A stretch of 64,000 bases of DNA from Mycobacterium sp. OTB74 (GCF_029892685.1 NZ_JARXVD010000009.1:148408-212407); one strand, 5' to 3'; positions 24,542-33,361 are shown, counted from the stretch's first letter. Program-made: numbers and translations. Notes: a model not told the origin generated them from the letters alone.

Positions 24542-24578
24542 GAGAGGCTGTTGATCGGTTTAAGAGAATGCTATTCTC
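24542..24578. promoter_or_regulatory. Double operator, acyl-CoA dehydrogenase side of divergent promoter
   Basis: GAGAAT GCT ATTCTC at 24564-24578 is a perfect inverted repeat and the best copy of the shared motif. A weak copy (GAGAGG CTG TTGATC, 24542-24556) is centred 22 bp upstream. The palindrome lies 47 bp before the first acyl-CoA dehydrogenase start, where it would block RNA polymerase. Confidence 0.75.
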
Positions 24579-24625
24579 GTCGCGACTCGGCGAGGTCTCG
24601 CATGGTCCCCTAGGAGGAGGCGCGG

Positions 24626-25627
24626 ATGCTACTGGAGTTCGACGCTGATCAGCGGCTATGGCAGGAAACGGTGCGCGATGCCGTCACCAAACAGTGTCCG
24701 GCCACGCTGATCCGCAGCATTGCCGAAGACGGAGTGGACCCCACGCCGCTGTGGCAGACCTACCTGGATGCCGGTTGGACCGAACTGACGGATTCGGAGA
24801 ACGCCGTCGAACTGGCCATCGCGCTGGAAGAGCTGGGCCGGGCCACCGACCCGACGCCATTCCTGGCGACCATGAGCCAGTACGCCCCGCTGGTTGGTGA
24901 CCGTTTCAACCCGCAGCAGTCCGGCGCCGCGATCTACTCCGGCATCACCGCCGTTCGCGACGAGACGGGCTGGGTGCTCGACGGGACCGCGCGCTTCGTG
25001 CTCGACGGCGACCGCGCCGAGAGCCTGGCCGTGGTCACCGCGGCCGGAGTGTTCGTGGTCGACCCGACTGCGCACAACTCGATCTCGGTGCGCGAAGCGT
25101 CGGTGTTCGATCCGGTGCTGCATATCGCCGACCTGAGTTTCGCCGGCGTTCGGGTGCCCGATGCCGACCGCGTCGAGGTGGACACCGAGAAGGCCCACCA
25201 CATCGCGCTGACCGGCATGGCAGTTCACATGGTTGGTGCCTGCCAACGGATTCTGGATTTGGCGCTGGAACATGTGAAGAGCCGCTACCAGTTTGGCGTG
25301 CCGATCGGATCGTTCCAGGCCGTGCAGCACAAGGCCGCCGACATGCATGTGGCTATCGAGCGAGCACGAGCGCTGTCCTACTTCGCCGCGTTGACCATCG
25401 CTGCCGATGATCCGCGCCGGAAGCTGGCTGCCGCGATGGCAAAGGCCTCGGCCGGTGAATGCCAGTCGCTGGTGTTCCGGCATGGACTGCAGCTGTTCGG
25501 TGCCATGGGCTTCACCTGGGAGAACGACCTGCAGTTTGCGCTGAAGCGAGCCAAGGCCGGCGAGCTGTTGCTCGGTGGCGCCGCAGAACATCGCGCGGTG
25601 GTTGTTTCGGAGTATGGGAGGGTTTGA
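24626..25627 (+). CDS. Acyl-CoA dehydrogenase, alpha-type subunit of heteromeric FadE pair
   Basis: 333 aa, shorter than a usual acyl-CoA dehydrogenase (about 380-400). It has the C-terminal helical domain with RYQFGVPIGSFQAVQHKAADM and HGLQLFGAMGFTWENDLQF. Mycobacterial steroid and lipid pathways use alpha2beta2 FadE heterotetramers encoded by adjacent genes (for example ChsE1-ChsE2), and the partner gene begins one base after this stop. By inference the two chains form one enzyme that oxidises a branched or cyclic acyl-CoA. The perfect operator 47 bp upstream suggests substrate-inducible expression. Confidence 0.92.
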   Translation: MLLEFDADQRLWQETVRDAVTKQCPATLIRSIAEDGVDPTPLWQTYLDAGWTELTDSENAVELAIALEELGRATDPTPFLATMSQYAPLVGDRFNPQQSGAAIYSGITAVRDETGWVLDGTARFVLDGDRAESLAVVTAAGVFVVDPTAHNSISVREASVFDPVLHIADLSFAGVRVPDADRVEVDTEKAHHIALTGMAVHMVGACQRILDLALEHVKSRYQFGVPIGSFQAVQHKAADMHVAIERARALSYFAALTIAADDPRRKLAAAMAKASAGECQSLVFRHGLQLFGAMGFTWENDLQFALKRAKAGELLLGGAAEHRAVVVSEYGRV

Positions 25628-25628
25628 G

Positions 25629-26804
25629 ATGCAGCTGACTTTTGACTCTGACGTCGAGGAGTTCCGGGCCGAGTTCGTGGCCTTCCTGGAAGCGAATCTG
25701 CCCAGTGCCGCAGAGACTTTGGAGCGGCCGCGATCGGTGTCGCACATGCCGCAGTGGGCCCGCGACTGGCAGCGCAAGCTGTTCGACAACGGATGGCTGC
25801 TGCCGGCCCAGCCGCCCGAGTTCGGCGGACGCAACGCCTCGGTGCTGCAGCAGTATGTACACCTCGAAGAGCTCTGCAAGCGGCGCATCTACCACAGCTT
25901 CAACCCGCAGGGCGTCAATATCATTGCGGCGTCGCTGCTTTCGTTCGGCACCGATGAGCAGAAGCATCGCTGGGCGGTGCCGGTGCTGCGTGGCGAGATG
26001 ACCGCGTCGCTGGGCATGAGCGAGCCCAGTGCCGGCTCGGACCTGGCCTCGCTGCGTACCCGGGCGGTACTCGAGGGTGATCACTTCGTGGTCAACGGCC
26101 AGAAGGTGTGGACGTCAGGCGCTCATGACGCCGACTTCCTGCTGACCTTCGTGCGAACCGATCCCGATGCCCCGAAACACAAGGGCATTTCGGTGCTGGT
26201 GATCCCGACCGATACTCCGGGCGTGGTCCGCCGTCCGTTCGCCGATCTGTGCGGTGAGGAAAACAAGGACTTCAACGAGGTCTTCTTCACCGACGCAGTG
26301 GTGCCGGCAGAGAATCTGGTGGGACCGCTGAACGGTGGCTGGGGCGTGGCCAACGGTTCGCTCGGCCACGAACGCACCATGATGTGGCTGGGTTTCGCCG
26401 ACCGGATCGACAATCTGATCGCCGACTTCACGCCGCGTACGCCACTGGAGCGCGACCAGTACGCCTCCACCATCATGGATTACCAGGCGTTGCGCGCCTT
26501 GGGCTCAATCTCTTTGGCGCGCGCGGCCCGCGGTGAGCGTGATACCGCCTCGGTGTCGGTGCTGAAGCTGCTCGGTTCTGAAGCTGAAATGCACGCCATG
26601 GAGCGGGCTTTGGACGCAGCGGGCATTGAGGGACTGGTGCATCCGTCGACCACCGGTCCGTACGAGCACATGAACCTGGACCACTATTTCGCGTCGTGGT
26701 TCGAGCGCTACGCCCGCAGCTTCTCCGGGACGATTGCCGGCGGCACGTCGGAGATTCAGCGCAACATCATCGCCACAGCGGTGCTGGGACTGCCGCGCGG
26801 CTGA
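25629..26804 (+). CDS. Acyl-CoA dehydrogenase, beta-type subunit of heteromeric FadE pair
   Basis: 391 aa with complete acyl-CoA dehydrogenase architecture: LGMSEPSAGSDLASL (FAD/substrate loop near residue 132), VNGQKVWTSGAHDAD, and a C-terminal GGTSEIQRNIIA cofactor-binding segment. The ATG at 25629 follows the partner's TGA by one base. The C-terminal half contains YARSFSGTIAG, as in FadE27/FadE29-like chains. Likely forms a heterotetramer with the upstream gene product. The 3' end abuts a hairpin shared with the convergent ADH gene. Confidence 0.93.
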   Translation: MQLTFDSDVEEFRAEFVAFLEANLPSAAETLERPRSVSHMPQWARDWQRKLFDNGWLLPAQPPEFGGRNASVLQQYVHLEELCKRRIYHSFNPQGVNIIAASLLSFGTDEQKHRWAVPVLRGEMTASLGMSEPSAGSDLASLRTRAVLEGDHFVVNGQKVWTSGAHDADFLLTFVRTDPDAPKHKGISVLVIPTDTPGVVRRPFADLCGEENKDFNEVFFTDAVVPAENLVGPLNGGWGVANGSLGHERTMMWLGFADRIDNLIADFTPRTPLERDQYASTIMDYQALRALGSISLARAARGERDTASVSVLKLLGSEAEMHAMERALDAAGIEGLVHPSTTGPYEHMNLDHYFASWFERYARSFSGTIAGGTSEIQRNIIATAVLGLPRG

Positions 26805-26815
26805 GGCTGGGCTGG

Positions 26816-26843
26816 GTTGTGGTCACCCGAAGGTGACCACAAC
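26816..26843. terminator. Hairpin between convergent genes (12-bp stem, CGAA loop)
   Basis: Perfect 12-bp inverted repeat around a CGAA tetraloop. It starts 12 bases after the acyl-CoA dehydrogenase stop and spans the last codons and stop of the leftward ADH gene. No clear U-tract follows on either strand, but position and stability suggest a bidirectional terminator. Confidence 0.7.
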
Positions 26844-27833
26844 CTTGTCGGCCGCACCAGGTGTCGCGGCAAGGTCGAGGGCGCGTGACACCTCGGCGAA
26901 CGGCACAGTGTGGCTGACGATCAGCGCGTACTTCTCCCAGTTGTCGACGAGGTCGGCGGTCACCTGGAAGAACTCGTCGGGGTAGCCCATCGATCCCACG
27001 ATGGTGATCTCGTTGCTCATCACGTTGGTCAACTCGATCGGTACCGGCTCCTTGTGCACGCCGACGATGCCCAGCGTCGCACCCTTTTTCGCTGCGGTCA
27101 GCGCCGTGGTCACCACCGCCGGTGCGCCCGCGGCGTCGAGATAGATGTCCGTGCCGGCCTTGCCAGGGAACATTGCCTCGCCCGGACCGTGCAGGTCGAT
27201 CAGTCGGGCGACGACGTCCTCTTCGGTCGAGTTGATCACGGCGTCGGCGCCAACCTGGATCGCCTTGTCCAGCCGGGATGCGATCAGGTCGACGACCACA
27301 ATATGGCCCGCCCCAAGGGATTTGAAGGCCAGCACTGCACCCAGGCCGACGGGCCCGGCGCCGAACACCACGACCTTGGCGCCCGGTGTGGGCTTGCACT
27401 GGTTGGCGCCGTGCCTGGCAACGGCCATCGGCTCGTTGAGTGCGGCTACCTGCCAGGGGATGCGGTCGGGGATGACTTCCAGATTGACGCCGCGACGGGC
27501 GTCCTTGATCAGCAGGTAGTCGGCCAACGCGCCCTGCGGCCCACCGTTTCCGATGATGCCGTCGGGGGCAGCCATCGGGTTGATCACCACGTGATCACCC
27601 ACCGCAATGCCGCTAACCCCGGTGCCGACGGCGCAGACCTCTCCTGCGGGCTCATGCCCGAGCGGAGTGCAGCCCTGCCGCGGGGGGATGCCGCCGATGG
27701 CGACGTAGAAGGCGTCGGATCCGCAGATGCCGCAGGCGCGCATCCGGACCAGCACGTCGTCGTCGCCGATGGTCGGCTCTGGGGTATCAATCACTGCACT
27801 CTGGCCGGGACCGGTTACCAGCGTCGACTTCAT
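26823..27833 (-). CDS. Zinc-dependent alcohol dehydrogenase (MDR)
   Basis: 336 aa. Catalytic zinc ligands are in CGICGSD (near residue 36) and GHEPAGEV (near 61), and the NAD site is GAGPVGLGAVLAF near 160. The four-Cys structural-zinc lobe is absent, the corresponding region being INPMAAPDGIIGNGG. It is related to the sorbitol/threonine-dehydrogenase branch. Last gene of a five-gene leftward operon (MBL protein, SDR, sulfotransferase, VOC, ADH) and overlapped by the VOC gene by 4 bp. It oxidises a secondary alcohol in the cytoplasm; the substrate is unknown. Confidence 0.9.
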   Translation of the reverse strand: MKSTLVTGPGQSAVIDTPEPTIGDDDVLVRMRACGICGSDAFYVAIGGIPPRQGCTPLGHEPAGEVCAVGTGVSGIAVGDHVVINPMAAPDGIIGNGGPQGALADYLLIKDARRGVNLEVIPDRIPWQVAALNEPMAVARHGANQCKPTPGAKVVVFGAGPVGLGAVLAFKSLGAGHIVVVDLIASRLDKAIQVGADAVINSTEEDVVARLIDLHGPGEAMFPGKAGTDIYLDAAGAPAVVTTALTAAKKGATLGIVGVHKEPVPIELTNVMSNEITIVGSMGYPDEFFQVTADLVDNWEKYALIVSHTVPFAEVSRALDLAATPGAADKVVVTFG

Positions 27834-28294
27834 GATTCGGCCTTCATCATGGCCAGGAAGCCGGGGAAGTCGGGAAACAGCGCGCGGTCAACGAGTTCGA
27901 CCCGGATACCGGTGGGGCTGAGGAAGTACCCGAATGACGACAATTGCTCACCCGCGGGCCGTGCTTCCAACCGGTAGCCGGCGTCCTGTAGGCCTGCCGC
28001 GGCCGCGGCCAGGTCGTCGGCCCAGTAGCCGAGGTGGTGTGCCGCACCGTCTTTGGGAGCGGCCCAGATCGTGCCGGGTACCTCCTGGATCAGCTCCAGA
28101 TGTGGTGCCTCGATGGAATAGACGAACTTGAACGGCACATCGACGTCGCCGTCATCGGTGGTGATCTTCAGAGTGGCCTCGACCGGCTTGGTCCAGGTGT
28201 AGCCACCGGCGGCGGTCATCTGAGCGATTGCGGTGTCCAGGTCCGGCACAATCAGGCCAACGTGGTAGCAGTCAGCGGGGGACAGTGGAGTCAT
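27830..28294 (-). CDS. VOC-family (glyoxalase/dioxygenase fold) protein
   Basis: 154 aa made of two beta-alpha-beta3 modules of the vicinal oxygen chelate fold. Candidate metal ligands are His11 in CYHVGLIVPD, Glu85 in PHLELIQEV, His102 in AHHLGYW, and Glu142 in IRVELVD. Members include glyoxalases, methylmalonyl-CoA epimerases and extradiol dioxygenases, so the reaction cannot be fixed. It overlaps the sulfotransferase gene upstream and ADH gene downstream by 4 bp each. Confidence 0.85.
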   Translation of the reverse strand: MTPLSPADCYHVGLIVPDLDTAIAQMTAAGGYTWTKPVEATLKITTDDGDVDVPFKFVYSIEAPHLELIQEVPGTIWAAPKDGAAHHLGYWADDLAAAAAGLQDAGYRLEARPAGEQLSSFGYFLSPTGIRVELVDRALFPDFPGFLAMMKAES

Positions 28295-29499
28295 TCAGCC
28301 ACACTCTTTTCGATGTTCAATTCGACGTCCAATTCGATGTCAAAGGTGTCCAGGTACTCGGCGAACACCGGTTCCAAGTCTGCGATGGTCAGCCCGTACT
28401 CGTCCAGCGCGTACCGGTTGACACCGTAGGTGTCCTGCGGATGTTCCTTGAGCCACTGCATCATTCGGCTCTCGGTCTCCGGGGTCAGCGGATCGCCGGC
28501 CCAGTCGTAGATGCGGCGCATCACGTCGATGGGGTCGCGCATCAGCTCGTGGTAATGCATGTCGAAGAAGCGGTCATCGCCGATTCGCTTGCGCGCCTGT
28601 AGCGGACGGTTCACGTGGTAGGCCATCTGGTACGCCGCATCCCGGCCCAGCGCGTGTAGGTCGACAGCATCAGGGTTGAGGCACATTCCCTTGGGCAACC
28701 GCCACATGTTGGCCAACGAACCGGTCGCCTTGTACGGGTCGCGGTGTGCCCAGATCAGTCGGGCGTCCGGGAATACCTTCAACAATGGCTCGATATGCAC
28801 CGAATGCGACGGCATCTTCAGGCTCCAGGTGCCCGGTGCCTGCGACTGCAGCACCTGCAGATATCGCTTTTGGTACTCGTAAGCGCTTGTCATGTCAGCT
28901 TTTTCCAACAGCCACTGCGAATAGCGCGGGGTGGCCAGGAAAGCGTCCCAGGACAAGCCCTTGAAGTCCTGGTTGTGGATGAACATGTCCTCGGTCGGCC
29001 CGTCGGCGTCCTCCCAGTGCGGCAACGACATGTTTGCACTACGGACCGCATTGAGGATGTGCTGCTGCTGCTCGAGCAGGGCCACGCATCGCGGGTCGGT
29101 GCGCAGGGTGTCGGTGGTGGCCGGCGGAATGGGATGCACGCATTCCCAATGCAACAGCGAGCGGCGGCCGGCGTCCTGGTCGAGCAGATAGCTGACCACG
29201 GTGGTCCCGGTACGAGGCATGCCGAGCACGATCAGCGGCCGCTCGACCGGCGCTTCGAGCACCTCGGGGTGGGTCTTGATGTAGTCGTTGACCTGCAGCC
29301 GGCGCGCGAGCGCGTCGACCGAGTCCGTGAGTATCTTGTGCCTGCCGCCCGGCGAGAATGCCGATGAGGTGTTCAGCTCATCGACGATGATCGCCAGGCC
29401 CTCGTGCCAGGAGTCGGAATCGATGTCGCTGAGCCCGGTCTGTTGTGACGCCAGTTCGAATACGTCGACGGCAGTGCTGACGTTGTCGTAGGTGTTCAT
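28291..29499 (-). CDS. Sulfotransferase-family protein
   Basis: 402 aa cytosolic sulfotransferase-type protein. The PAPS 5'-phosphosulfate loop is GMPRTGTTVVS near residue 93 and the 3'-phosphate motif is AHRDPYKATGS near residue 251. Related mycobacterial Stf proteins sulfate lipids or small alcohols. It lies between an SDR and a VOC gene and in the same operon as an alkylsulfatase-like MBL protein, so sulfate-ester chemistry may be the theme of the operon. Confidence 0.88.
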   Translation of the reverse strand: MNTYDNVSTAVDVFELASQQTGLSDIDSDSWHEGLAIIVDELNTSSAFSPGGRHKILTDSVDALARRLQVNDYIKTHPEVLEAPVERPLIVLGMPRTGTTVVSYLLDQDAGRRSLLHWECVHPIPPATTDTLRTDPRCVALLEQQQHILNAVRSANMSLPHWEDADGPTEDMFIHNQDFKGLSWDAFLATPRYSQWLLEKADMTSAYEYQKRYLQVLQSQAPGTWSLKMPSHSVHIEPLLKVFPDARLIWAHRDPYKATGSLANMWRLPKGMCLNPDAVDLHALGRDAAYQMAYHVNRPLQARKRIGDDRFFDMHYHELMRDPIDVMRRIYDWAGDPLTPETESRMMQWLKEHPQDTYGVNRYALDEYGLTIADLEPVFAEYLDTFDIELDVELNIEKSVAE

Positions 29500-29509
29500 C
29501 TGGGCGCTC

Positions 29510-30259
29510 CTATACAGTGAGGTAGCCGCCGTCGACGGCCAGCGTGGTACCGGTGATGTAGCCGGCGGAACTGCTGCAGAGGAACAGCACTGCGGGCGAA
29601 ATCTCTTCGGGCTGGCCCATTCTCGCCATCGGCGTGTGCCGCATCTCCGGTTCGAGCAGCGCCGGGATGTCGAGCACCGGGTGGGTCATCCGGGTATCGA
29701 TCAGCCCGGGTGCCACGGCATTGACCCGGATGCCGTCGTGGACCCAGCGACGGGCCAGGTTCTTGGTGAAGGCCACCATCCCGGCCTTGGATGAGCTATA
29801 TGCCGGAACGTTGACCGCGGACACGAATGCAGACATCGACACAATGGTGATCACGCTCGAACCGCCCTGTGCACCACTGGCTTTGAGGAGCTCATGACAG
29901 CCCATGGTCAGTCGCATATGGGCGGCCATGTTGACCGCCACCGATGCGGCGTAGCCGTCGGGGTCCCATTCGTCCTTGCCGCCGGCGTACGGGCCGCCGG
30001 CATTGTTGACCAGGATGTCGAGGCCGTCGAGTGATCCGGGTAGCGCGTCGAGGGCTACGGTGTCCGACAGGTTGCACTGCCGGAAAGTGAACGCGCTCAG
30101 GTCGGTTTCCGGATAGACGGCAGCCGACTCACGGGTGCCGGTGACGGTGACGGCCGCGCCGGCCCTGGCGAAATCGTTCGCGATCGCGTAACCGATCCCG
30201 CTGGTGCCGCCCGTCACCAGCACCTTGGCGCCGGTGTAGTCGAAGCTCAGGGTATTCAC
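29510..30259 (-). CDS. Short-chain dehydrogenase/reductase
   Basis: 249 aa classical SDR. TGGTSGIG near residue 16, NNAGG near 86, catalytic Tyr in YSSSKAG near 150, and the C-terminal YITGTTLAVDGGYLTV. The GTG start (30257-30259) overlaps the TGA of the MBL gene (GTGA), which supports it over an in-frame ATG 27 bp upstream. Expected to act with the ADH of the same operon on alcohol/ketone intermediates. Confidence 0.9.
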   Translation of the reverse strand: MNTLSFDYTGAKVLVTGGTSGIGYAIANDFARAGAAVTVTGTRESAAVYPETDLSAFTFRQCNLSDTVALDALPGSLDGLDILVNNAGGPYAGGKDEWDPDGYAASVAVNMAAHMRLTMGCHELLKASGAQGGSSVITIVSMSAFVSAVNVPAYSSSKAGMVAFTKNLARRWVHDGIRVNAVAPGLIDTRMTHPVLDIPALLEPEMRHTPMARMGQPEEISPAVLFLCSSSAGYITGTTLAVDGGYLTV

Positions 30260-31500
30260 TGCTCGGTCCTCAATTCGTTGATGCATTTGGTCAACCAGGC
30301 CTTCTCCCAGAAGTTTTGAGCGTTAGCCTGGAGGGCTTTGTGAGCCTCGACGGCGGCGGCGCGGGCCGCCTTGTTGTTGGGCTCGGCGGCCAGCACCAGG
30401 TCCAGCAGCTGCTGAGCCCGAAGGGGACTTCCTTCGCTCAGGTGTGCCCGGGCGGTGTCGATGAGTCGATCGGCGCCGGCTGCGGCCAGCACATCTGCAG
30501 CCACCGAATCCGGTGCGACGCCATACAGTTCGGTGGTGGAGCGCTGGTGGAACCACCCGGTGTACATCTCCCAGATGGCCCGCACATTCCACGACGTCTT
30601 GCCGTAGCCCTCGCCGACATCGAGATGCTCGGGGATGCGCACGCGGCTCATTGCCGTGTACACATCGGCCCCGGAGTTCATCAGCTCGATGGTCTGGTCG
30701 TGCACCGATTGCATGGCATCGCGCATCGCGGTGACCTCCTCGGCGATCCGGTCGGCACCTTCGATCGGGTCGAAATGACCGGTGATGAGCCGGCACGGGC
30801 CGTATTCCAGGACTGTGTTCAGCGACTCGATGTACTGAATCGGGTCGCGGTAGCGGTCACCGCGGATGGTGACCAGGTTGGGCACATGCCCGAACAGCGG
30901 GCCGAACAGATTGCCGGTGAACAGGATTCGATCCTGCGGCAGCCACACGACCAGGGCGTCGGTGGTTTCGCCCCCAGGCGTCCAGGCCAACTCGAAGTCG
31001 CGTCTGCCGACGCTGAGGCGGTGGGTGGTATCGAATGTGGTGGACGGCTCGGGGAAGGAGAAGTCGATTGTCGACGGGTCCATGTCTTTGAGATGTTCGG
31101 CGATGGCGTCGCTGAACTTCTTGAACGCAAAATTGGTTCGGGGCACCCGGTAACCGGCGAGTCGGGCATTGTCGTCGCGCCAGTAGCGATAGTTGCGGTG
31201 CATCACGACGTCGGTGTCGGTGTCCCGCAACATGGTTACCGCGCCCCAGTGATCAGGGTGTCCCTGGGTCAGGATGATCGCCCGGGTGGGGCCGGGGACG
31301 TCCTGAAAAGCCTTCTGGCGCAGCGGTCCTTCGAAGATCAGCCCGGCATTGATGATCACCCGGCCTTCATCGGTGGCCACCGCGTAGGCGTTCGACACCC
31401 CAGGTGACATCCAGAGGCCGTCGTCGATGTCGATGGCAGGAGTGTCCGTTGCTGCCGCGAGATCAGCGGCGCCGGGGCGATCGCGATGTATGCCGGCCAT
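30256..31500 (-). CDS. Alkylsulfatase-like metallo-beta-lactamase-fold protein
   Basis: 414 aa. The N-terminal MBL domain has QGHPDH at 79-84, Glu178 in GGETTD, and His242 in ITGHFD. These positions match the type III alkylsulfatase metal site except that the first His of HxHxDH is Gln79. A C-terminal alkylsulfatase dimerisation domain follows (VRAIWEMYTGWF near 303), but the SCP2-like third domain of full-length enzymes is absent. First gene of the operon with a sulfotransferase; the double palindrome at 31543-31581 lies just upstream. It could be a sulfatase, an altered hydrolase or a one-metal variant. Confidence 0.82.
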   Translation of the reverse strand: MAGIHRDRPGAADLAAATDTPAIDIDDGLWMSPGVSNAYAVATDEGRVIINAGLIFEGPLRQKAFQDVPGPTRAIILTQGHPDHWGAVTMLRDTDTDVVMHRNYRYWRDDNARLAGYRVPRTNFAFKKFSDAIAEHLKDMDPSTIDFSFPEPSTTFDTTHRLSVGRRDFELAWTPGGETTDALVVWLPQDRILFTGNLFGPLFGHVPNLVTIRGDRYRDPIQYIESLNTVLEYGPCRLITGHFDPIEGADRIAEEVTAMRDAMQSVHDQTIELMNSGADVYTAMSRVRIPEHLDVGEGYGKTSWNVRAIWEMYTGWFHQRSTTELYGVAPDSVAADVLAAAGADRLIDTARAHLSEGSPLRAQQLLDLVLAAEPNNKAARAAAVEAHKALQANAQNFWEKAWLTKCINELRTEQ

Positions 31501-31542
31501 GTATCCCTTCCGAGCGGTGCGGAACGTGGTGGTTAGCTCTAC

Positions 31543-31581
31543 CTCTAGAAACCTAGAGTTGATACTCTAGGCCTCTAGAGT
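31543..31581. promoter_or_regulatory. Two CTCTAG-N4-CTAGAG palindromes, 22 bp apart
   Basis: CTCTAG-AAAC-CTAGAG at 31543-31558 and ACTCTAG-GCCT-CTAGAGT at 31564-31581, centres 22 bp apart, in the 119-bp divergent promoter between the MBL operon (start 31500) and the SDR-TetR pair (start 31620). Probably bound cooperatively by the TetR protein encoded at 32392. Confidence 0.75.
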
Positions 31582-31619
31582 TGATGTCAAGAGCGTTTCG
31601 GCGAGAAGAGGTCTTCGGA

Positions 31620-32390
31620 ATGTCATTGCGAGGGTTGGCCGACCGTGTGGTCATCGTCGTCGGTGGTGCCACCGGTCTTGGAGCGGCCACCGCCGCCAGG
31701 CTGGGTACCGAGGGCGCCCGGGTTGTGTTGGGGGACATCGCCTTTGATGGGGCACAACGCACTGCGGAGGCGATTGTGGCCGCGGGTGGCACCGCCACTG
31801 CGGTCGAGTTCGACCTTGCCGATCCGAGCTCGGTGAAGGCGTTGGTCGACGCTGCCGTGCAGACCTACGGCGGCCTGGACGGGATGTTCAACGTTGGGGC
31901 CGACATGTCGACCATCCGTCTGGATACCGACGTCGTCTCAATTGATCTGGACGTGTGGGACCGGGTGATGACGGTCAGTCTGCGAGGTTATGTCTCGGCC
32001 ATGAAATACGCCATACCGCACCTACTCACCCGGGGCGGCGGGGTCATCGTAAACATGTCGTCGGCCGCTGCCTTTCAAGGTGAACCGGCTCGGCCGGCGT
32101 ATGCCACCGCCAAGGCCGGAATCGGCGCCCTGACAAGGCATGTGGCATCTCGATGGGGCAAAGACGGTATTCGGTGCAATGCCGTCGCGCCGGGATTCAC
32201 CGCCACTGATGCCATCCGATCCGCGCCGCAGTGGCCGGATCTGGAGGCCTCGGCGCTCAAGCGAATCCGCGGCACCCGGGTTGGCGAACCTGATGACGTC
32301 GCGTCACTGGTGGCCTTCCTGCTGTCGGACGAGAGCGAGTGGATCAATGGGCAGATCATCAACATCGACGGTGGCACCGTCCTGCGCTGA
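31620..32390 (+). CDS. Short-chain dehydrogenase/reductase
   Basis: 256 aa SDR. GGATGLGAATA near residue 15, NVGAD in place of the usual NNAG near 90, catalytic YATAKAG near 158, and INGQIINIDGGT at the C-terminus. The ATG at 31620 was chosen because the upstream in-frame candidates at 31581-31586 overlap the palindrome. It is followed one base later by a TetR gene, so its expression is probably autoregulated through the double palindrome. Confidence 0.9.
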   Translation: MSLRGLADRVVIVVGGATGLGAATAARLGTEGARVVLGDIAFDGAQRTAEAIVAAGGTATAVEFDLADPSSVKALVDAAVQTYGGLDGMFNVGADMSTIRLDTDVVSIDLDVWDRVMTVSLRGYVSAMKYAIPHLLTRGGGVIVNMSSAAAFQGEPARPAYATAKAGIGALTRHVASRWGKDGIRCNAVAPGFTATDAIRSAPQWPDLEASALKRIRGTRVGEPDDVASLVAFLLSDESEWINGQIINIDGGTVLR

Positions 32391-32391
32391 G

Positions 32392-33054
32392 ATGACCACT
32401 TCCACGCCCCGCCGCCGAGACGGCGACCAACGACGTCGAGAACTCTGTGACGCCGGAATCAGGGTGCTGGCCGAAAACGGTTCGCGAGGCTTGACCCATG
32501 CCCAGGTCGATCGCTACGCAGGTGTGCCCGATGGTACGACGTCGTACTACTACCGGACCCGCGACGCACTGCTGCGCGGCGTCGGCAACCGGGTGGCCGA
32601 AATCGATTCGGCCAACATGCTATCCGTGACCGACACACCGATTGACGCTCGGCATCCGTTCGACCGTTTGGCGCAGTTGACCTTGGACCAGTCAGATGGT
32701 TCGGGGTTGGCGTTGAACCGTGCCCGCCACGAGTTGTTGTTGTGCGCCTCGCGCGATCCCGATCTGGCCGAGGCGTCGAAATTGGCTGTCAGGCGAATCG
32801 GCGCGATGTGCCGTGAGGCCATCGCGCACCTACGGCCCTCGGTGGACGCGGAGTTGCTCGATGCCCAGACCACCGCAGTGATGACGTTCATGGCGGGCGT
32901 GTTCATCAGGTTGGCGGCAGGCGAAAGCGCGCTATATGACGTCCCAGGGCTCAGTGCCACGCTCGAAGCGGTGGCGGGTGCGGTGGGGCGGCCGACTACG
33001 TCAGATAGATCAGCAGAATCGCGCACCACAGCACGGTCAGCCACGCATCGGTGA
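32392..33054 (+). CDS. TetR-family regulator
   Basis: 220 aa. The helix-turn-helix region is GLTHAQVDRYAGVPDGTTSYYYRTRDALL, resembling the PfmR/YcfQ-like TetR branch. The ATG follows the SDR stop by one base. Its C-terminus runs 59 bp into the convergent COX4-like gene. Probably represses the SDR and the divergent MBL-sulfotransferase operon through CTCTAG-N4-CTAGAG, judging from position and symmetry. Confidence 0.9.
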   Translation: MTTSTPRRRDGDQRRRELCDAGIRVLAENGSRGLTHAQVDRYAGVPDGTTSYYYRTRDALLRGVGNRVAEIDSANMLSVTDTPIDARHPFDRLAQLTLDQSDGSGLALNRARHELLLCASRDPDLAEASKLAVRRIGAMCREAIAHLRPSVDAELLDAQTTAVMTFMAGVFIRLAAGESALYDVPGLSATLEAVAGAVGRPTTSDRSAESRTTARSATHR

Positions 33055-33289
33055 ACATCCGGAACCATCGTGGGGCGCTGTGGACCTCCATGAAGTTACG
33101 TATCACCGAGCGGCCCTTGATGAATCCCAGCAGGATCACCGCGACGGGGATGACTCTGCTGGGTTCTGCGGCATGTCCGGTGTACTCGGGCGCCAGCCGC
33201 CATGAGGCAAAGGTGATGGCGCACAGCGCGATCCATCCACAAGTCACCGATTGCCCGGATGCAGTCAGCCTGCCGGCAAGTGACGTCAC
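32996..33289 (-). CDS. Cytochrome c oxidase subunit IV-like small membrane protein
   Basis: 97 aa with three predicted TM helices (VTCGWIALCAITFASWRLA; VIPVAVILLGFIKGR; FTDAWLTVLWCAILLIYL). The FIKGRSVIRNFMEV and final helix match the prokaryotic COX4 family, which also includes small accessory proteins of NorB-type enzymes. GTG start. It stands alone, overlapping the TetR gene tail by 59 bp on the opposite strand. Possibly relevant to the NorQ/NorD-like genes at 57650-60150, though far away. Confidence 0.75.
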   Translation of the reverse strand: MTSLAGRLTASGQSVTCGWIALCAITFASWRLAPEYTGHAAEPSRVIPVAVILLGFIKGRSVIRNFMEVHSAPRWFRMFTDAWLTVLWCAILLIYLT

Positions 33290-33326
33290 GCCCTCACCCC
33301 ATCAGTCGATGACGAATGAGCCCTCT

Positions 33327-33354
33327 CAGTCGCCCTCCTTTTCGTTGGCGACTG
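33327..33354 (-). terminator. Stem-loop after P450 operon
   Basis: 8-bp perfect stem (CAGTCGCC/GGCGACTG) with a 12-base loop, beginning 8 bases after the P450 stop on the minus strand. There is no strong U-tract. Likely ends the SDR-SDR-ferredoxin-P450 transcript. Confidence 0.5.
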
Positions 33355-33361
33355 AACCGCC

